DNA of 64,000 nucleotides from Enterovibrio coralii (GCF_001559595.1 NZ_LNTY01000055.1:124001-188000), one strand, 5' to 3'; counted from the stretch's first letter, positions 53,274-62,041 are shown. Notes: a model not told the origin generated them from the sequence alone. A program made the numbers and translations.

Positions 53274-54296
53274 TTATTGGGCGGACGGTTGGTCAATTGT
53301 GAAGGTAAAGAACTGGCTTGTGCCATTGTCATTATCACTGACCACATAACCCGAGACCTGATTGCCCGTTTGCTCACCCACTGCGATAGATTCTGCTTTA
53401 GTGATTAGCGGTTGACCGCCACTTTCCATTCGCTGGCTGTATTGCGTCAGATCGATACTGGTTTGATTGTTCAATGCATCAATCGGTAACACGCCGACGA
53501 AACTGCCTTGAATCGCACCATCGTTGATGCTGCTTTGGTTATTCCCTTCAACAGACGCGGTGTAAATCAGGCTATTGCCGTCTTGCCAGTAATCCGCACC
53601 AGAGAAGCATGCCTGAACGCCATTGATGCTCGGCAGATCGGCGCGAACCACATGCAACGACGGAATGGTGGTCGCTTTACCTTGCAGGTAATTCAGCATG
53701 TCAGTGGTTTTCATCATAAAGACGGCGTTTTTTCCTTCGTTACCACGGTTGAAGATGTAAACTTCATCCGCCGTATTCGCCATGCCTTCAATGTTGATTT
53801 TTTCTTTATCTGTAAAGCCTGCCGCTTTGTGCAAATCACTGTAGAAGCTCGACAGTGACAGCTTGATGTTGTCTCCACCGTTGGCTGGAATGAGGTAGGC
53901 GTTTTCGCGCAGATCCTTTTTGCTGCCAGAGCCCACAACGAAGTAATAAGGCTGATCGTTGTAGTTGAGAAGCGTCATGGCCTCAAAGTCTGGTTTGATT
54001 TTGTGGTCAATCCGGTTGTCTTTATTGACCGGGTAGCTGTCGATAAGCGTGGTGCCATCAATGGCAAAGTCTTGGTTTACGTCGAACAGCCATGGCGAGT
54101 CGTCGCCGGAAACGATGATGTCGTCTTCATTTACGACCATCGCGGAACCTGATGGCAGATTTTGGTTAATGGTTGAGTCTGCAATCGCAACGTCAAACTG
54201 CTCGGGCTGAGCCGGTGTTTGTGAACAACCATTAACGAAAATCGCAACAGAAGCGAGAAGGCCGACAGTGGCACAATTTTTAGTTGTCGTTTTCAT
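53274..54296 (-). CDS. putative lipoprotein, beta-propeller-like
   Basis: A 340-residue predicted lipoprotein. ATG 54296 follows AGGAA and gives MKTTTKNCATVGLLASVAIFVNGCSQ, with lipobox VNGC. The mature protein has repeated short beta segments and blocks such as MVVNEDDIIVSGDDSPWLF, KINIEGMANTADEVYIFNRGNEG and ITKAESIAVGEQ. These resemble DUF6929/phytase-like propeller lipoproteins, a low-confidence match. The frame is open 16 codons upstream, but the signal sequence fixes the start. Function unknown. Confidence 0.72.
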   Translation of the reverse strand: MKTTTKNCATVGLLASVAIFVNGCSQTPAQPEQFDVAIADSTINQNLPSGSAMVVNEDDIIVSGDDSPWLFDVNQDFAIDGTTLIDSYPVNKDNRIDHKIKPDFEAMTLLNYNDQPYYFVVGSGSKKDLRENAYLIPANGGDNIKLSLSSFYSDLHKAAGFTDKEKINIEGMANTADEVYIFNRGNEGKNAVFMMKTTDMLNYLQGKATTIPSLHVVRADLPSINGVQACFSGADYWQDGNSLIYTASVEGNNQSSINDGAIQGSFVGVLPIDALNNQTSIDLTQYSQRMESGGQPLITKAESIAVGEQTGNQVSGYVVSDNDNGTSQFFTFTIDQPSAQ

Positions 54297-54561
54297 TTCA
54301 ATTCCTACATTCGTGAAATGTCTGTGAGCGACTCGAATGTACACCCAGCGAGAGGGCTTGGAAGGGGTGAAAACTTAGATTGAGAGAACAGCTTTGCCTT
54401 AGATATCGAGGGTGTAGGTTTAATAGTTATCTAAAAACAGAACGTTAAAGGTACTTGGGCAGGATGTGGCTCTGTGACTAAAAATATAAGGTCAACGCTA
54501 TCTTGCGTGTTCTTCAAGCATCACCTGCCTTTCAGTCGCGATGGAGTTGGGTTAATGTTTA

Positions 54562-55059
54562 TCAAAGAGTAAAGCGTATTTTCTCTAGGCAGCCTGTGTC
54601 GGCGGAAAACATCAGCATGAGCTTATTGCCTTCAACAATAAACGTACTCCATGCTCCTACCATACCTAACAGCGGGATTTTCTGAGCGGGTTCTCCATCG
54701 ATAGGGTGACCAAGCATTTCGGCTGCTTGTTCTCGATTAACCATGGTTGTTAAGCCATACATGAACAGGCCATTCGAGTCAGGTGACAGTGAAGCAAACT
54801 TGAGGGTATGCGAGGCCTTATCGAAGGTGAATGAAATATTCTTTGATGGTGATAGAATATGGAAATTCTTAGCATCCGTGGTTACTTGTTCAGGCACGTT
54901 CCCACCGATAGCTGATAAAAAAGTACTATCTTTCATTAGCTCTTCATATGTTTCACCAAGCATTTCGCTGTATTTGATGTCCATCAGTACGCTTCTATGA
55001 GAATCGAATGTTTGATTTAATGCCGTCAAGTTTTGTGTTCTTGTTGTTATCTTATACAT
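54562..55059 (-). CDS. hypothetical protein near toxin locus
   Basis: A soluble protein of about 165 residues (start ATG 55059, MYKITTRTQNL; an alternative start lies 11 codons earlier). I do not recognise it. Segments such as NISFTFDKASHTLKFASLSPDSNGLFMYGL suggest beta structure. It lies on the same strand about 160 bases after the immunity gene, so it may belong to the toxin locus as an extra immunity or cargo gene. That is inference. Confidence 0.55.
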   Translation of the reverse strand: MYKITTRTQNLTALNQTFDSHRSVLMDIKYSEMLGETYEELMKDSTFLSAIGGNVPEQVTTDAKNFHILSPSKNISFTFDKASHTLKFASLSPDSNGLFMYGLTTMVNREQAAEMLGHPIDGEPAQKIPLLGMVGAWSTFIVEGNKLMLMFSADTGCLEKIRFTL

Positions 55060-55219
55060 GCAAAGCACGGAAGAGCGCTGTAGCACTATCAAATGGCTTG
55101 AATCGGGACTCAGCCTGCTTGTGAGGTTGGCTTCGGCGATAAAAGTGTGTGTCCCAGCTAGTGCAACGGGGTGTGACTCGTGTAGTTACGACCCTTTGCC
55201 TTGGATGGGGAAAAAGCTT

Positions 55220-55441
55220 TTAGCCTTGGGTTTCACAGATAAAGATGTCCTTTCCTTCACTGTTGAATGACTCTCCAACGATGCGCTCTATTTGTGCTAG
55301 TTGTTCATGGTTTACATCAGCACAGTCACCCTCTAAATGAAAACCAAATATTTTGTGAACGTCTTCAGGTGTGAGTGCGGTTAATGCGCATTCTTCGAGT
55401 AACTCTTCAGTCTTTTTGTCAAAAAATTCGAGTTCAAACAT
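55220..55441 (-). CDS. probable immunity protein to the E3-type toxin
   Basis: A 73-residue acidic protein (MFELEFFDKKTEELLEECALTALTPEDVHKIFGF...) that starts one base after the toxin stop. Small size, strong acidity and position match immunity proteins of rRNase colicins, which bind and block the basic toxin domain. It keeps a faint ImmE3-like FDKxTEE element near the N-terminus but otherwise differs. The assignment rests mainly on position. Confidence 0.75.
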   Translation of the reverse strand: MFELEFFDKKTEELLEECALTALTPEDVHKIFGFHLEGDCADVNHEQLAQIERIVGESFNSEGKDIFICETQG

Positions 55442-55442
55442 T

Positions 55443-56855
55443 CTACTTCTCTACCTTTCTTTTTGGGTCTTTGGGCTTGGTTTGCTCACCTGTATTATGA
55501 TCAAATTCACCGATATGATTTCCATTTTTATCATAGACCTCAACTTTTCCGTGTTGCGAATCCCATTCGTAGATACGATTTTTGTCTTTCCAGCGAGCTC
55601 TCTTCTTTCCTCCACCTTGTACAGAGGTTTTAGGTTTTACTTTCACTGCATCGGGAAAAGCTGGCAAGGGCGGTGAGCCTTTGGGAGTCGGAACATAATT
55701 CAGGCCAGCAATGGGTTTACTAAACACCAAATACAACGGGTCGATACCGCTTCCCGCAGGAAACGTTACAATCAGCTCAATGTGCTCAGCTTCGGGGTTT
55801 GGGGAAACAAGCGTAGTGAGCTCTTGCCCATCCTCTTCTATGGGACGTACAAGAATATTGGTGATTTCTAGGCCACTGGTGTCTGGGTATTCAGTTCCCG
55901 GCGAGAAAACGTTATCGCTGTCATCTGGGTACCAAGTCAGTGTTAGGTCGTCATCAACCTTTGCTTCGAAATTCGCACCCACAGCGTCTGCAGATATCCG
56001 CCTAACAGTATCCCCATAAGGACTGCCTTCTCCCGTGTGAATACCAAGAACTTGAGGGTTGCCGTTCTCATCTTGGTAAAGTCGAAAGCGCACGCGCGTC
56101 GTGGCTTCGGGTAATTGTGCAAGTTCTTCTTCTGTATAAAGGGTGCCGTCGCCCAGCTGAGATGGCCAAAATACCAGTGCTAAAAAGTTAGCGCGAGAGG
56201 CTGCGCTTTTTACCATATCTCCCGCTAACGCCCAGTTAAGAGGCATTCTAGCCGTCGTACCCGCGACCTTGCCAAGTGGCAATTGACCGTTAGCAGTAAC
56301 TGCTTTTGCCGGAACCATGGCCGCTACGACACCAAAATTCGAGGCTTTTATTTCTTCGTCACAGGCTTGTGAATCGCCATATGGTCGCGTACATGACTTG
56401 GCAAAGACTTTAGGACCTTGAGGTGCTCTTGAAAAACTGTCTGATATCGACGGAGGCTTGGGTTGGAAGAGCGGTTCTACAATCACGGGTTCCGGTGTGT
56501 ATGCTGGCTCAGCAATGGCGGAAGACGCTTGTTGTTGAGTGGCATGAGGTGCACCCATTCGCCTTTTGGTCGGTAAAAAACGTTGTTTGGCGCCATTGAA
56601 CGCTTGGTCTGTAACCGTAATTTGGTTGCTGGTATTGGCGATCAATTTGCCATCAGAATACTTAAAAAGTGGGGCAACGGGGTTGTCTGACACCACTACC
56701 CATTCTCCTCGATCAAGAGATGATTGCATGGATATGCCGCTCAATCCTGAAGGCAGCATCGCCAGCAAATCGGACTCACTATAACGGGAAAGACTTCCTT
56801 CAATTCGAACTGCTTCACTGGCTGAGAGGCTATCCAGCCTGACTATCTTTCCCAT
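55443..56855 (-). CDS. bacteriocin-like toxin with colicin E3-type rRNase domain
   Basis: A modular toxin of about 470 residues. The C-terminal 55 residues closely match the colicin E3 16S rRNase domain (RIYEWDSQHGKVEVYDKNG ... DPKRK). Residues equivalent to the E3 catalytic Asp510, His513, Glu517 and Arg545 are kept, here about D432, H435, E439 and R466. E3 cleaves 16S rRNA at A1493 and stops translation. The middle (about 140-400) resembles the Pyocin_S (PF06958) region. A Pro-rich linker (EPAYTPEPVIVEPLFQPKPP) separates an unrecognised N-terminal domain of about 95 residues. No signal peptide or lysis gene is seen, so delivery could be bacteriocin-like or by type VI secretion. The start is uncertain: ATG 56855 or GTG 56882. 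Confidence 0.88.
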   Translation of the reverse strand: MGKIVRLDSLSASEAVRIEGSLSRYSESDLLAMLPSGLSGISMQSSLDRGEWVVVSDNPVAPLFKYSDGKLIANTSNQITVTDQAFNGAKQRFLPTKRRMGAPHATQQQASSAIAEPAYTPEPVIVEPLFQPKPPSISDSFSRAPQGPKVFAKSCTRPYGDSQACDEEIKASNFGVVAAMVPAKAVTANGQLPLGKVAGTTARMPLNWALAGDMVKSAASRANFLALVFWPSQLGDGTLYTEEELAQLPEATTRVRFRLYQDENGNPQVLGIHTGEGSPYGDTVRRISADAVGANFEAKVDDDLTLTWYPDDSDNVFSPGTEYPDTSGLEITNILVRPIEEDGQELTTLVSPNPEAEHIELIVTFPAGSGIDPLYLVFSKPIAGLNYVPTPKGSPPLPAFPDAVKVKPKTSVQGGGKKRARWKDKNRIYEWDSQHGKVEVYDKNGNHIGEFDHNTGEQTKPKDPKRKVEK

Positions 56856-57102
56856 TTCCTTGAAAGACCTACAACAAACCACTCCTTAGATTCTGTAAGC
56901 AATTCACGTACCCTAAAAGAGGTGTCATAAATTCAATGGGTTGCAATGTTCATGGTGTTATCTGGGCGGATAGTTGCTTGGTTCCGAGCGGGTAATTGCC
57001 CACATTGGCGATTGCTTGCTATGTCAGCCTGTTGGAACAAGGTGAGGGTTGGGGTTTAGTCTAGTGTGAGTTTGATGGTAGGGAACTGATGTGATATGGA
57101 AA

Positions 57103-57138
57103 CAAAAAGCCCGAACAGCGTTAACTGTTCGGGCTTTT
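57103..57138 (-). terminator. terminator behind the tRNA 3' end
   Basis: AAAAGCCCGAACAG/CTGTTCGGGCTTTT is a 14-bp perfect stem (57105-57118, 57125-57138). It lies eight bases beyond the CCA end of the tRNA fragment on the minus strand and looks like the original tRNA terminator. Confidence 0.88.
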
Positions 57139-57145
57139 CCAAATT

Positions 57146-57190
57146 TGGTGGCCCCTCCCAGACTTGAACTGGGGACCAATCGATTATGAG
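57146..57190 (-). other. tRNA 3' fragment, left attachment site of an integrative element
   Basis: Read on the minus strand, CTCATAATCG, then ATTGGTCCCCAG, TTCAAGT, CTGGG and AGGGGCCACCA form the 3' half of a tRNA from a CAT anticodon to CCA. The T arm is perfect, and the 3' acceptor strand would pair with GGCCCCT, as in tRNA-Ile(CAT) or an elongator tRNA-Met. No matching 5' half exists to the right. With an integrase 187 bases away, this fits an att site, the intact tRNA lying at the far, unseen end. Confidence 0.8.
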
Positions 57191-57376
57191 GGGGATTTTT
57201 CATTATTTTTCAATGAACAGTGATGAACGCGAGTGAATGAATTACATCACTAAAATCAGTATCTTGTCATGATTTGTGTGGTTTGCTGTTGTTCATCGAA
57301 ATCCATGGGAATATGATTAATTTGCTACATATGTGCTACACAGCGAGCGCGGCAAGTTGCAGGGAAGCAAAAAATC

Positions 57377-58611
57377 ATGCCTCTAAAAAAGAAAATCACC
57401 ACCACCACGATCAAGCAACTTCGTGTTGAAGATAAGCGGATCAATGATACCGACATTCACGGTTTCCATGCGCGGATTTCTTCGGCGGGGCGCATTGTCT
57501 ACTACCTCTATTATCGTTTCGATGGAAAACAGGTGAATTTCAAGCTGGGTTCAGCCAATGAGATAACGCCAGCACAAGCAAGAGATCTTGCCAAAGAAAA
57601 AGCAGGGCAAGTGGCAAAAGGCAATGACGTACACGAAGAGAAAAAACAGGTACGGCAGGAAAACCAACGCCGAAAGCACTTAAAGTTACCGGTTTACCTC
57701 GATGAACGTTATCTGCCCTTTTTGATGACGCGAAATCCTAAAACCGCCAATCGCATCGTTAATCACATAAAAAGCCGTTTTGCCTTTCTGATGGATAAGG
57801 AGCTGGATCAAATCACTCCGTGGGAAATTGAGAAATGGCGAAGTGAACAGCGAAAGAATGGGCGTACACCTTCAACCATCAATCACAGTGTAAACTCGCT
57901 AAAAGGTGCGCTATCACGAGCGGTTGAGTGGGGGCTGATTGATTCCCATGAAATGCATAAAGTGAAAACCATCAAAGCAGATAACATTCGCGTCCGTTAT
58001 CTCAATGAAAGCGAAGAAAAGCGGTTACGCCATGCTATCAAGTTGCGTGATATGAACGCCCGCGCTGCTCGGCGTTCAGCCAACGAGCACAGAGAAATTC
58101 GAGGTTATGAGCAATTTCCAAGTTTGGACGATGTCACCTTCGTTGATTACGTAGAGCCGCTAATTCTCCTTGCCATGAATACAGGCTTACGCCGTGGTGA
58201 ACTGTTAAGCCTTACTTGGTCTGATATTTATTTTACTGAGCGATACCTTCAAGTGCGTGGCGGGAATGCCAAATCAAAGCAAGGGCGAATCATCCCGCTC
58301 AACAATGAAGTCTACAACTCGCTTTTCAATTGGCGAGAGCAAAACCAGAAAGAGACTTATGTGTTTGAAGGGAAAATGGGCGTACCGCTCACTGAGGTGA
58401 AAAAGCGTGGGGCATGATAACAAAAATGGCAGAGATTGAAGGATTTAACTTTCACGACCTTCGCCACCACTTCGCCAGTAAGCTAGTGATGGCGGGGGCA
58501 GATCTGAACACAGTTAGAGAACTGCTAGGTCATGCCGACCTTAAGATGACGCTAAGGTATGCTCACTTAGCGCCAGAGCATAAGGCGGCAGCGGTTAGTT
58601 TGATAGGCTGA
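57377..58611 (+). CDS. int: tyrosine integrase, frame broken
   Basis: A phage-type tyrosine recombinase of about 411 residues. An N-terminal DUF4102-like arm-binding region (IKQLRVEDKRINDTDIHGFHARI) and core-binding domain lead to the catalytic domain: Arg in MNTGLRRGELLSL, HxxR in HDLRHHFAS, His in LLGHADLKMT and Tyr in LRYAHLAPE. The frame breaks near 58400. Six A instead of five in GTGAAAAAG would join LTEVKKAWG to MITKMAEIEGFNFHDLRHHF. It points away from the tRNA fragment and defines the left end of the element. Confidence 0.88.
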
Positions 58612-58628
58612 GACTATATAGAGCTAAT

Positions 58629-59234
58629 TTAAGCTGCAACGTTGTGTATAGGCTCTCCAAAATGATTGTGTATCGATATTGAAGTAACAGCATTTTCTGT
58701 TGCCGTTTTTAAAACATTTAAAATGCTTTTTGGGTGAGTGGCAATTCTGGTTTTCTTAATGATATAACCATCCAGATTTTTCAAATGATACTTCTGAGAG
58801 TTCAAGTCTAAAGCATACGCAAAACTAGAATTCGGATGTTTATCCGGTGCTCTAAGTACAACAGCATACCTAATGTCGAGTTTGAAAAAGTCTTCCCTAG
58901 TAATTTCTGGTGTATGAACTTTGCAGAACGAATATAGAGTTGAGACAGCCTCATGAATTTTTAGTCTAATGTCATCCTTTTTCGATTTCCCCTCTTTAAA
59001 CTCTATGAAATACAATTTTGAATTTGTATAGAAAAGAGAGTCAGGTGACTTTTCTTTATTGCAGCAGTCTGGGTGACAATTCTCAACTGTGTCAAAGTTA
59101 AATCCTTTAACATTCGATTCAACGAAGTTGGCGCTAGCATCACAATTAAAGCTTAGCTCAGTGATTGTTGCTAATGAGCTTGGATAAACTTCCAACAATT
59201 TTCTATAAATTTTTTCTTCATTAGAAATCATCAT
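58629..59234 (-). CDS. putative PD-(D/E)XK nuclease, partner of AAA ATPase
   Basis: About 201 residues, from an ATG inside the end of the ATPase gene (14-base overlap). An open frame upstream is less likely to be the start. I see a PD-(D/E)XK-like core: Pro-Asp in EKSPDSLFY (about residue 65), then EFK in KLYFIEFKEGK (E78, K80), followed by a helix (DIRLKIHEAVSTLYSF). A Cys cluster CHPDCC precedes it. I infer an endonuclease working with the overlapping ATPase. Both genes are AT-rich compared with the chromosome around them, a sign of transfer. The domain call is from motif geometry only. Confidence 0.7.
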   Translation of the reverse strand: MMISNEEKIYRKLLEVYPSSLATITELSFNCDASANFVESNVKGFNFDTVENCHPDCCNKEKSPDSLFYTNSKLYFIEFKEGKSKKDDIRLKIHEAVSTLYSFCKVHTPEITREDFFKLDIRYAVVLRAPDKHPNSSFAYALDLNSQKYHLKNLDGYIIKKTRIATHPKSILNVLKTATENAVTSISIHNHFGEPIHNVAA

Positions 59235-60513
59235 AAAGCTCTTCGTTGAGTTCAAATAAAGGTGAGGAAAGAGTTTCAACTGCTACTGAAATGTTATTTG
59301 TCACATCTGTCAATGTCGAAGATTCAGTGTGTTTTTTTGCGAGGTAAAAGTTATGGTAAAGGTCATCCTTTACACAAAAACCCTTCAATGCTTCAAGGAT
59401 ATAAGGGCTATGAGTGGTAACAATTATATTTGACCCTAATCGAATTAACTCGCAAATAGCTCGAGCATACTCTACTTGCCACTTTGGATGTAAGTTGATC
59501 TCTGGTTCGTCTAATATAAGTAAAGAACGAGGGCTGGCATGCCCAGATTGTACTAATATATCAAATATACCCAGAGATTTTATTCCAGAGGCGACATTAC
59601 ATGAGTTTACTTTGTAAGTGCCACGATCCAATAAAAACTCAGCAGAGTCTTTATCATAATAAAGCCTACCTTTGTAGGTATTACTTAGCTTATGGTTTAC
59701 ATGATGATAAGAGTCAAATAAGTTGTAAGTATATATAGATTCTTTTATTTTTGTGGAAAGATCTTTTATATGTAGTGGTACTGTGAATCCAGGATGATTG
59801 TTTGACTTATCAAATAAAGTTCTAGCCATGTCTGTAAAAGAATGGAACTGAATTATTGATGGCGTATCTACAAAAGTAGCATCATCAAAGCTTAGCTCAT
59901 CAAAATAAGCGAAGTGGTTAACACCCTCTTTTGACCATTGAATGTCAATTAAAGGAGAAACACCATCTCTAATATATACTTGGCTGACATCAATACTAGC
60001 ACTTCCTTTAGGGTATATTTCCCCTCTGAATTCAGAGTAAAAAGCCTTTTTTACAGCTTTTGAGATTGCGGTGAACCTGTCTTCTGTATCAAAGAGAGTA
60101 TCCCTAATTTCCTGCATGTCATGGCGGAAATTATTATAGTCTGACTTTGATATTGAATTATCAATATAAAGCTTTTTTAATGCTTCTATTCGTTCATATA
60201 TCGCAGCTTCTTGATACAGTCTGACTTGGTCGTGCAGTCTTCTAGGGTGAAATAACACTCTTAATTCGGCATTTTGATTGATGTTAAGTTTTTTTCGTAA
60301 AGTAAAGTAAATTCTCTCGGCTATCGAGATGATTTTATATTCTTTATCTTCTTGTAGATCATCCTCATAACGCGAGATTGCTTTTACAAGAGAGAAAAGT
60401 ATTTTCCCTACTGTACTCTTGCCAGTATCATTCTCACCAGCAATCACAGTTAGCCCACCAATTTTGACATCAGCCTCAGAAATTGTGCCAAAATTTCTAA
60501 TCGAAATATCCAT
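59221..60513 (-). CDS. AAA/SMC-like ATPase (AAA_15/OLD-type N-domain)
   Basis: A 430-residue ABC/SMC-like ATPase. Walker A GENDTGKST lies at residues 26-34, a signature-like SGIKSLGIFD before Walker B LLILDEPEINLHP (about 335), and the H-loop TTHSPYILEAL. A middle insertion of about 230 residues is probably helical. There is no C-terminal TOPRIM domain, unlike OLD nucleases or GajA. The nuclease role appears to sit in the overlapping downstream gene. Such ATPase-nuclease pairs beside an integrase are typical of anti-phage defence cargo (inference). Confidence 0.82.
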   Translation of the reverse strand: MDISIRNFGTISEADVKIGGLTVIAGENDTGKSTVGKILFSLVKAISRYEDDLQEDKEYKIISIAERIYFTLRKKLNINQNAELRVLFHPRRLHDQVRLYQEAAIYERIEALKKLYIDNSISKSDYNNFRHDMQEIRDTLFDTEDRFTAISKAVKKAFYSEFRGEIYPKGSASIDVSQVYIRDGVSPLIDIQWSKEGVNHFAYFDELSFDDATFVDTPSIIQFHSFTDMARTLFDKSNNHPGFTVPLHIKDLSTKIKESIYTYNLFDSYHHVNHKLSNTYKGRLYYDKDSAEFLLDRGTYKVNSCNVASGIKSLGIFDILVQSGHASPRSLLILDEPEINLHPKWQVEYARAICELIRLGSNIIVTTHSPYILEALKGFCVKDDLYHNFYLAKKHTESSTLTDVTNNISVAVETLSSPLFELNEELYDDF

Positions 60514-61076
60514 CGCTGCTCATTTTTTTGCTCTTTGATTGCTAATCACTATACTACATATCTGGCTGAATATAATACAGAATATTGATCTGCAGGTGTG
60601 CTACGTAGCATAGGAATAGGTGAAAGATGTCCTTTACGCTGCTAGTTCGCTCTGTCCTGTTGTGTCTATCTTCTATCTTCTATCTTCTGACGAATGTAGT
60701 GGTCAGCTGTTCGGCTTACAAACCTAAAGACCTTTCGACTTCTTAATTTTATACAACCATTGAACATTGACTTTGCGTGACTTGGAGAGAATACGAGTCA
60801 GATCGCGTGCTGTGACGTTACGTCGCTATCAACTTGCCTTAATCTAACCGGATGTAAAGTCGGTTTGGAAGGCGGCTCCTTAACCGAACCAACAAGAGTA
60901 TTAAACCGGTCAACTTCGATTAGATTGACCTTTAGGCCTCCTCTTACGGTCAAAAAAAAATCGTTCGGCTTCTTAACCGACGAGGCCGGATAAACACTAG
61001 GACTCTAACCGAAACGGGTAGGCCTAAAGGTCTAACACTGTCGGCCTCTAGGCCTAAAGGCCAAAATGGAGCAAGG
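60514..61076. repeat. repeat-rich control region of the element
   Basis: About 560 non-coding bases between divergent genes. An 11-base word AGGCCTAAAGG occurs at 61020-61030 and 61050-61060, and inverted at 60929-60939. A 7-base unit TATCTTC is repeated three times at 60667-60687. The word TAACCG recurs around 60845, 60882, 60974 and 61007. These look like operators or iterons for a regulator or the replication protein. I see no open reading frame with support here. Confidence 0.65.
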
Positions 61077-61975
61077 ATGCAAAAAAGACGTTTCTATCGA
61101 TTAGATGAAATCAGCGATGTAAGCACTGTTACTAAAGGGGATTTGCTCGAAGCAATAGATAATGACAAATTATCGTTGTGCGCATTGATTGAAGGAAAGA
61201 GTCTTGGTTATTTCCATATGTCAAATGTGCTTGCTAATGTTTTTGATTACAAAGGCGTGGTTAGGCTATCTCTTGAGGTTACTAAAAAACTACTGACTGA
61301 GGGGAAGGCGGATACCAATATTGTATCCATTCTTGAACCAGAAAAAATCGAGAACTGGAGACGGGTTGAAGTAGCTTATCCTGATGTAAGCACTGAGCGT
61401 TTCGAGCAGGTATTGGCTTTCACTCCACCGGAGACTCCTATTCGGGCTTATGCCTCTATTCAACAGATTGATGATTGGAGGGGGCATTTCAAAAACACTT
61501 TACGAAGGAAAATGCTGACTCAGGAAAGGGACACGAGGTTTTTTCTGCATTTTTTGACGATGTTAATAAAAAACGCCAAGTGATAGCCGCAAGAACTATT
61601 GAACTGAAGCAGCATCAATTACGTTTCGATTTAGATGCAATACAACGAATTTTTGATGCGGAATTCGTCGATAGAAAAAGTATATCTGCCTTAGTATCCA
61701 TTGGAGATGAGTCTTTTGAACATCCAATATATGAAATGATTCGTCTCGTTCTTTTAACTGCTCCAGACTCCAAACCGAGACAAATTTGGAATGCCATTAA
61801 AACGGACTTTATCTCTGGTGGCCGAGTTTTAGATACAGCAGGTTTAGTTTCAAGTATGGATAGCGATAGTTTGGATTGGCTTAGTTCAGGTGTTAGAGAC
61901 AGTATGACATTTGATTCATTCCGAGTGGCTACCTCAAAAATCCGCTCGGGAAAAATAAAAGGCAAAAAAGTGTAG
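61077..61975 (+). CDS. element protein of unknown function, frame broken
   Basis: About 299 residues starting at ATG 61077 behind GGAGCAAGG. The frame breaks near 61490. Six A instead of five in TTCAAAAAC would join QIDDWRGHFK to KHFTKENADSGKGHEVFSAFF. No domain is recognised with confidence. The C-terminal part (PRQIWNAIKTDF ... DWLSSGVRDSMTFDSFRVATSKI) has the feel of a conserved accessory-element family. Its place just after the repeat-rich control region and before the AlpA-like gene suggests regulation or replication of the element. Confidence 0.7.
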
Positions 61976-62009
61976 CGAGTTCCGTAGCGAGGCATTTTGC
62001 GGATTTAAC

Positions 62010-62037
62010 GTGTTCCTCAGTAATCAACGAGGAACAC
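62010..62037 (+). promoter_or_regulatory. hairpin covering the alpA ribosome-binding site
   Basis: GTGTTCCTC (62010-62018) and GAGGAACAC (62029-62037) form a perfect 9-bp stem. The 3' arm contains GAGG, the likely Shine-Dalgarno sequence for the GTG start at 62042, so folding would block translation. It could also be a protein-binding palindrome. Confidence 0.6.
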
Positions 62038-62041
62038 TACA

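Noticed and set aside
57146-57225. Complete tRNA gene at the integration site
   Set aside because: Upstream of the anticodon loop on the minus strand no D arm or GGCCCCT acceptor strand is present, so only the 3' half remains.
58057-58420. Integrase as a true pseudogene
   Set aside because: All catalytic residues lie intact on both sides of a single loss in an A run, so a base-calling error is more likely.
58629-60513. Assigning the ATPase pair to Gabija, Septu or PARIS
   Set aside because: The ATPase lacks a TOPRIM domain, and the partner shows no UvrD, HNH or DUF4435 features that I can see, so I leave it unnamed.
60840-61065. Integron attC sites in the repeat-rich region
   Set aside because: The inverted words do not show the R/L box layout of attC, and no integron integrase is present.
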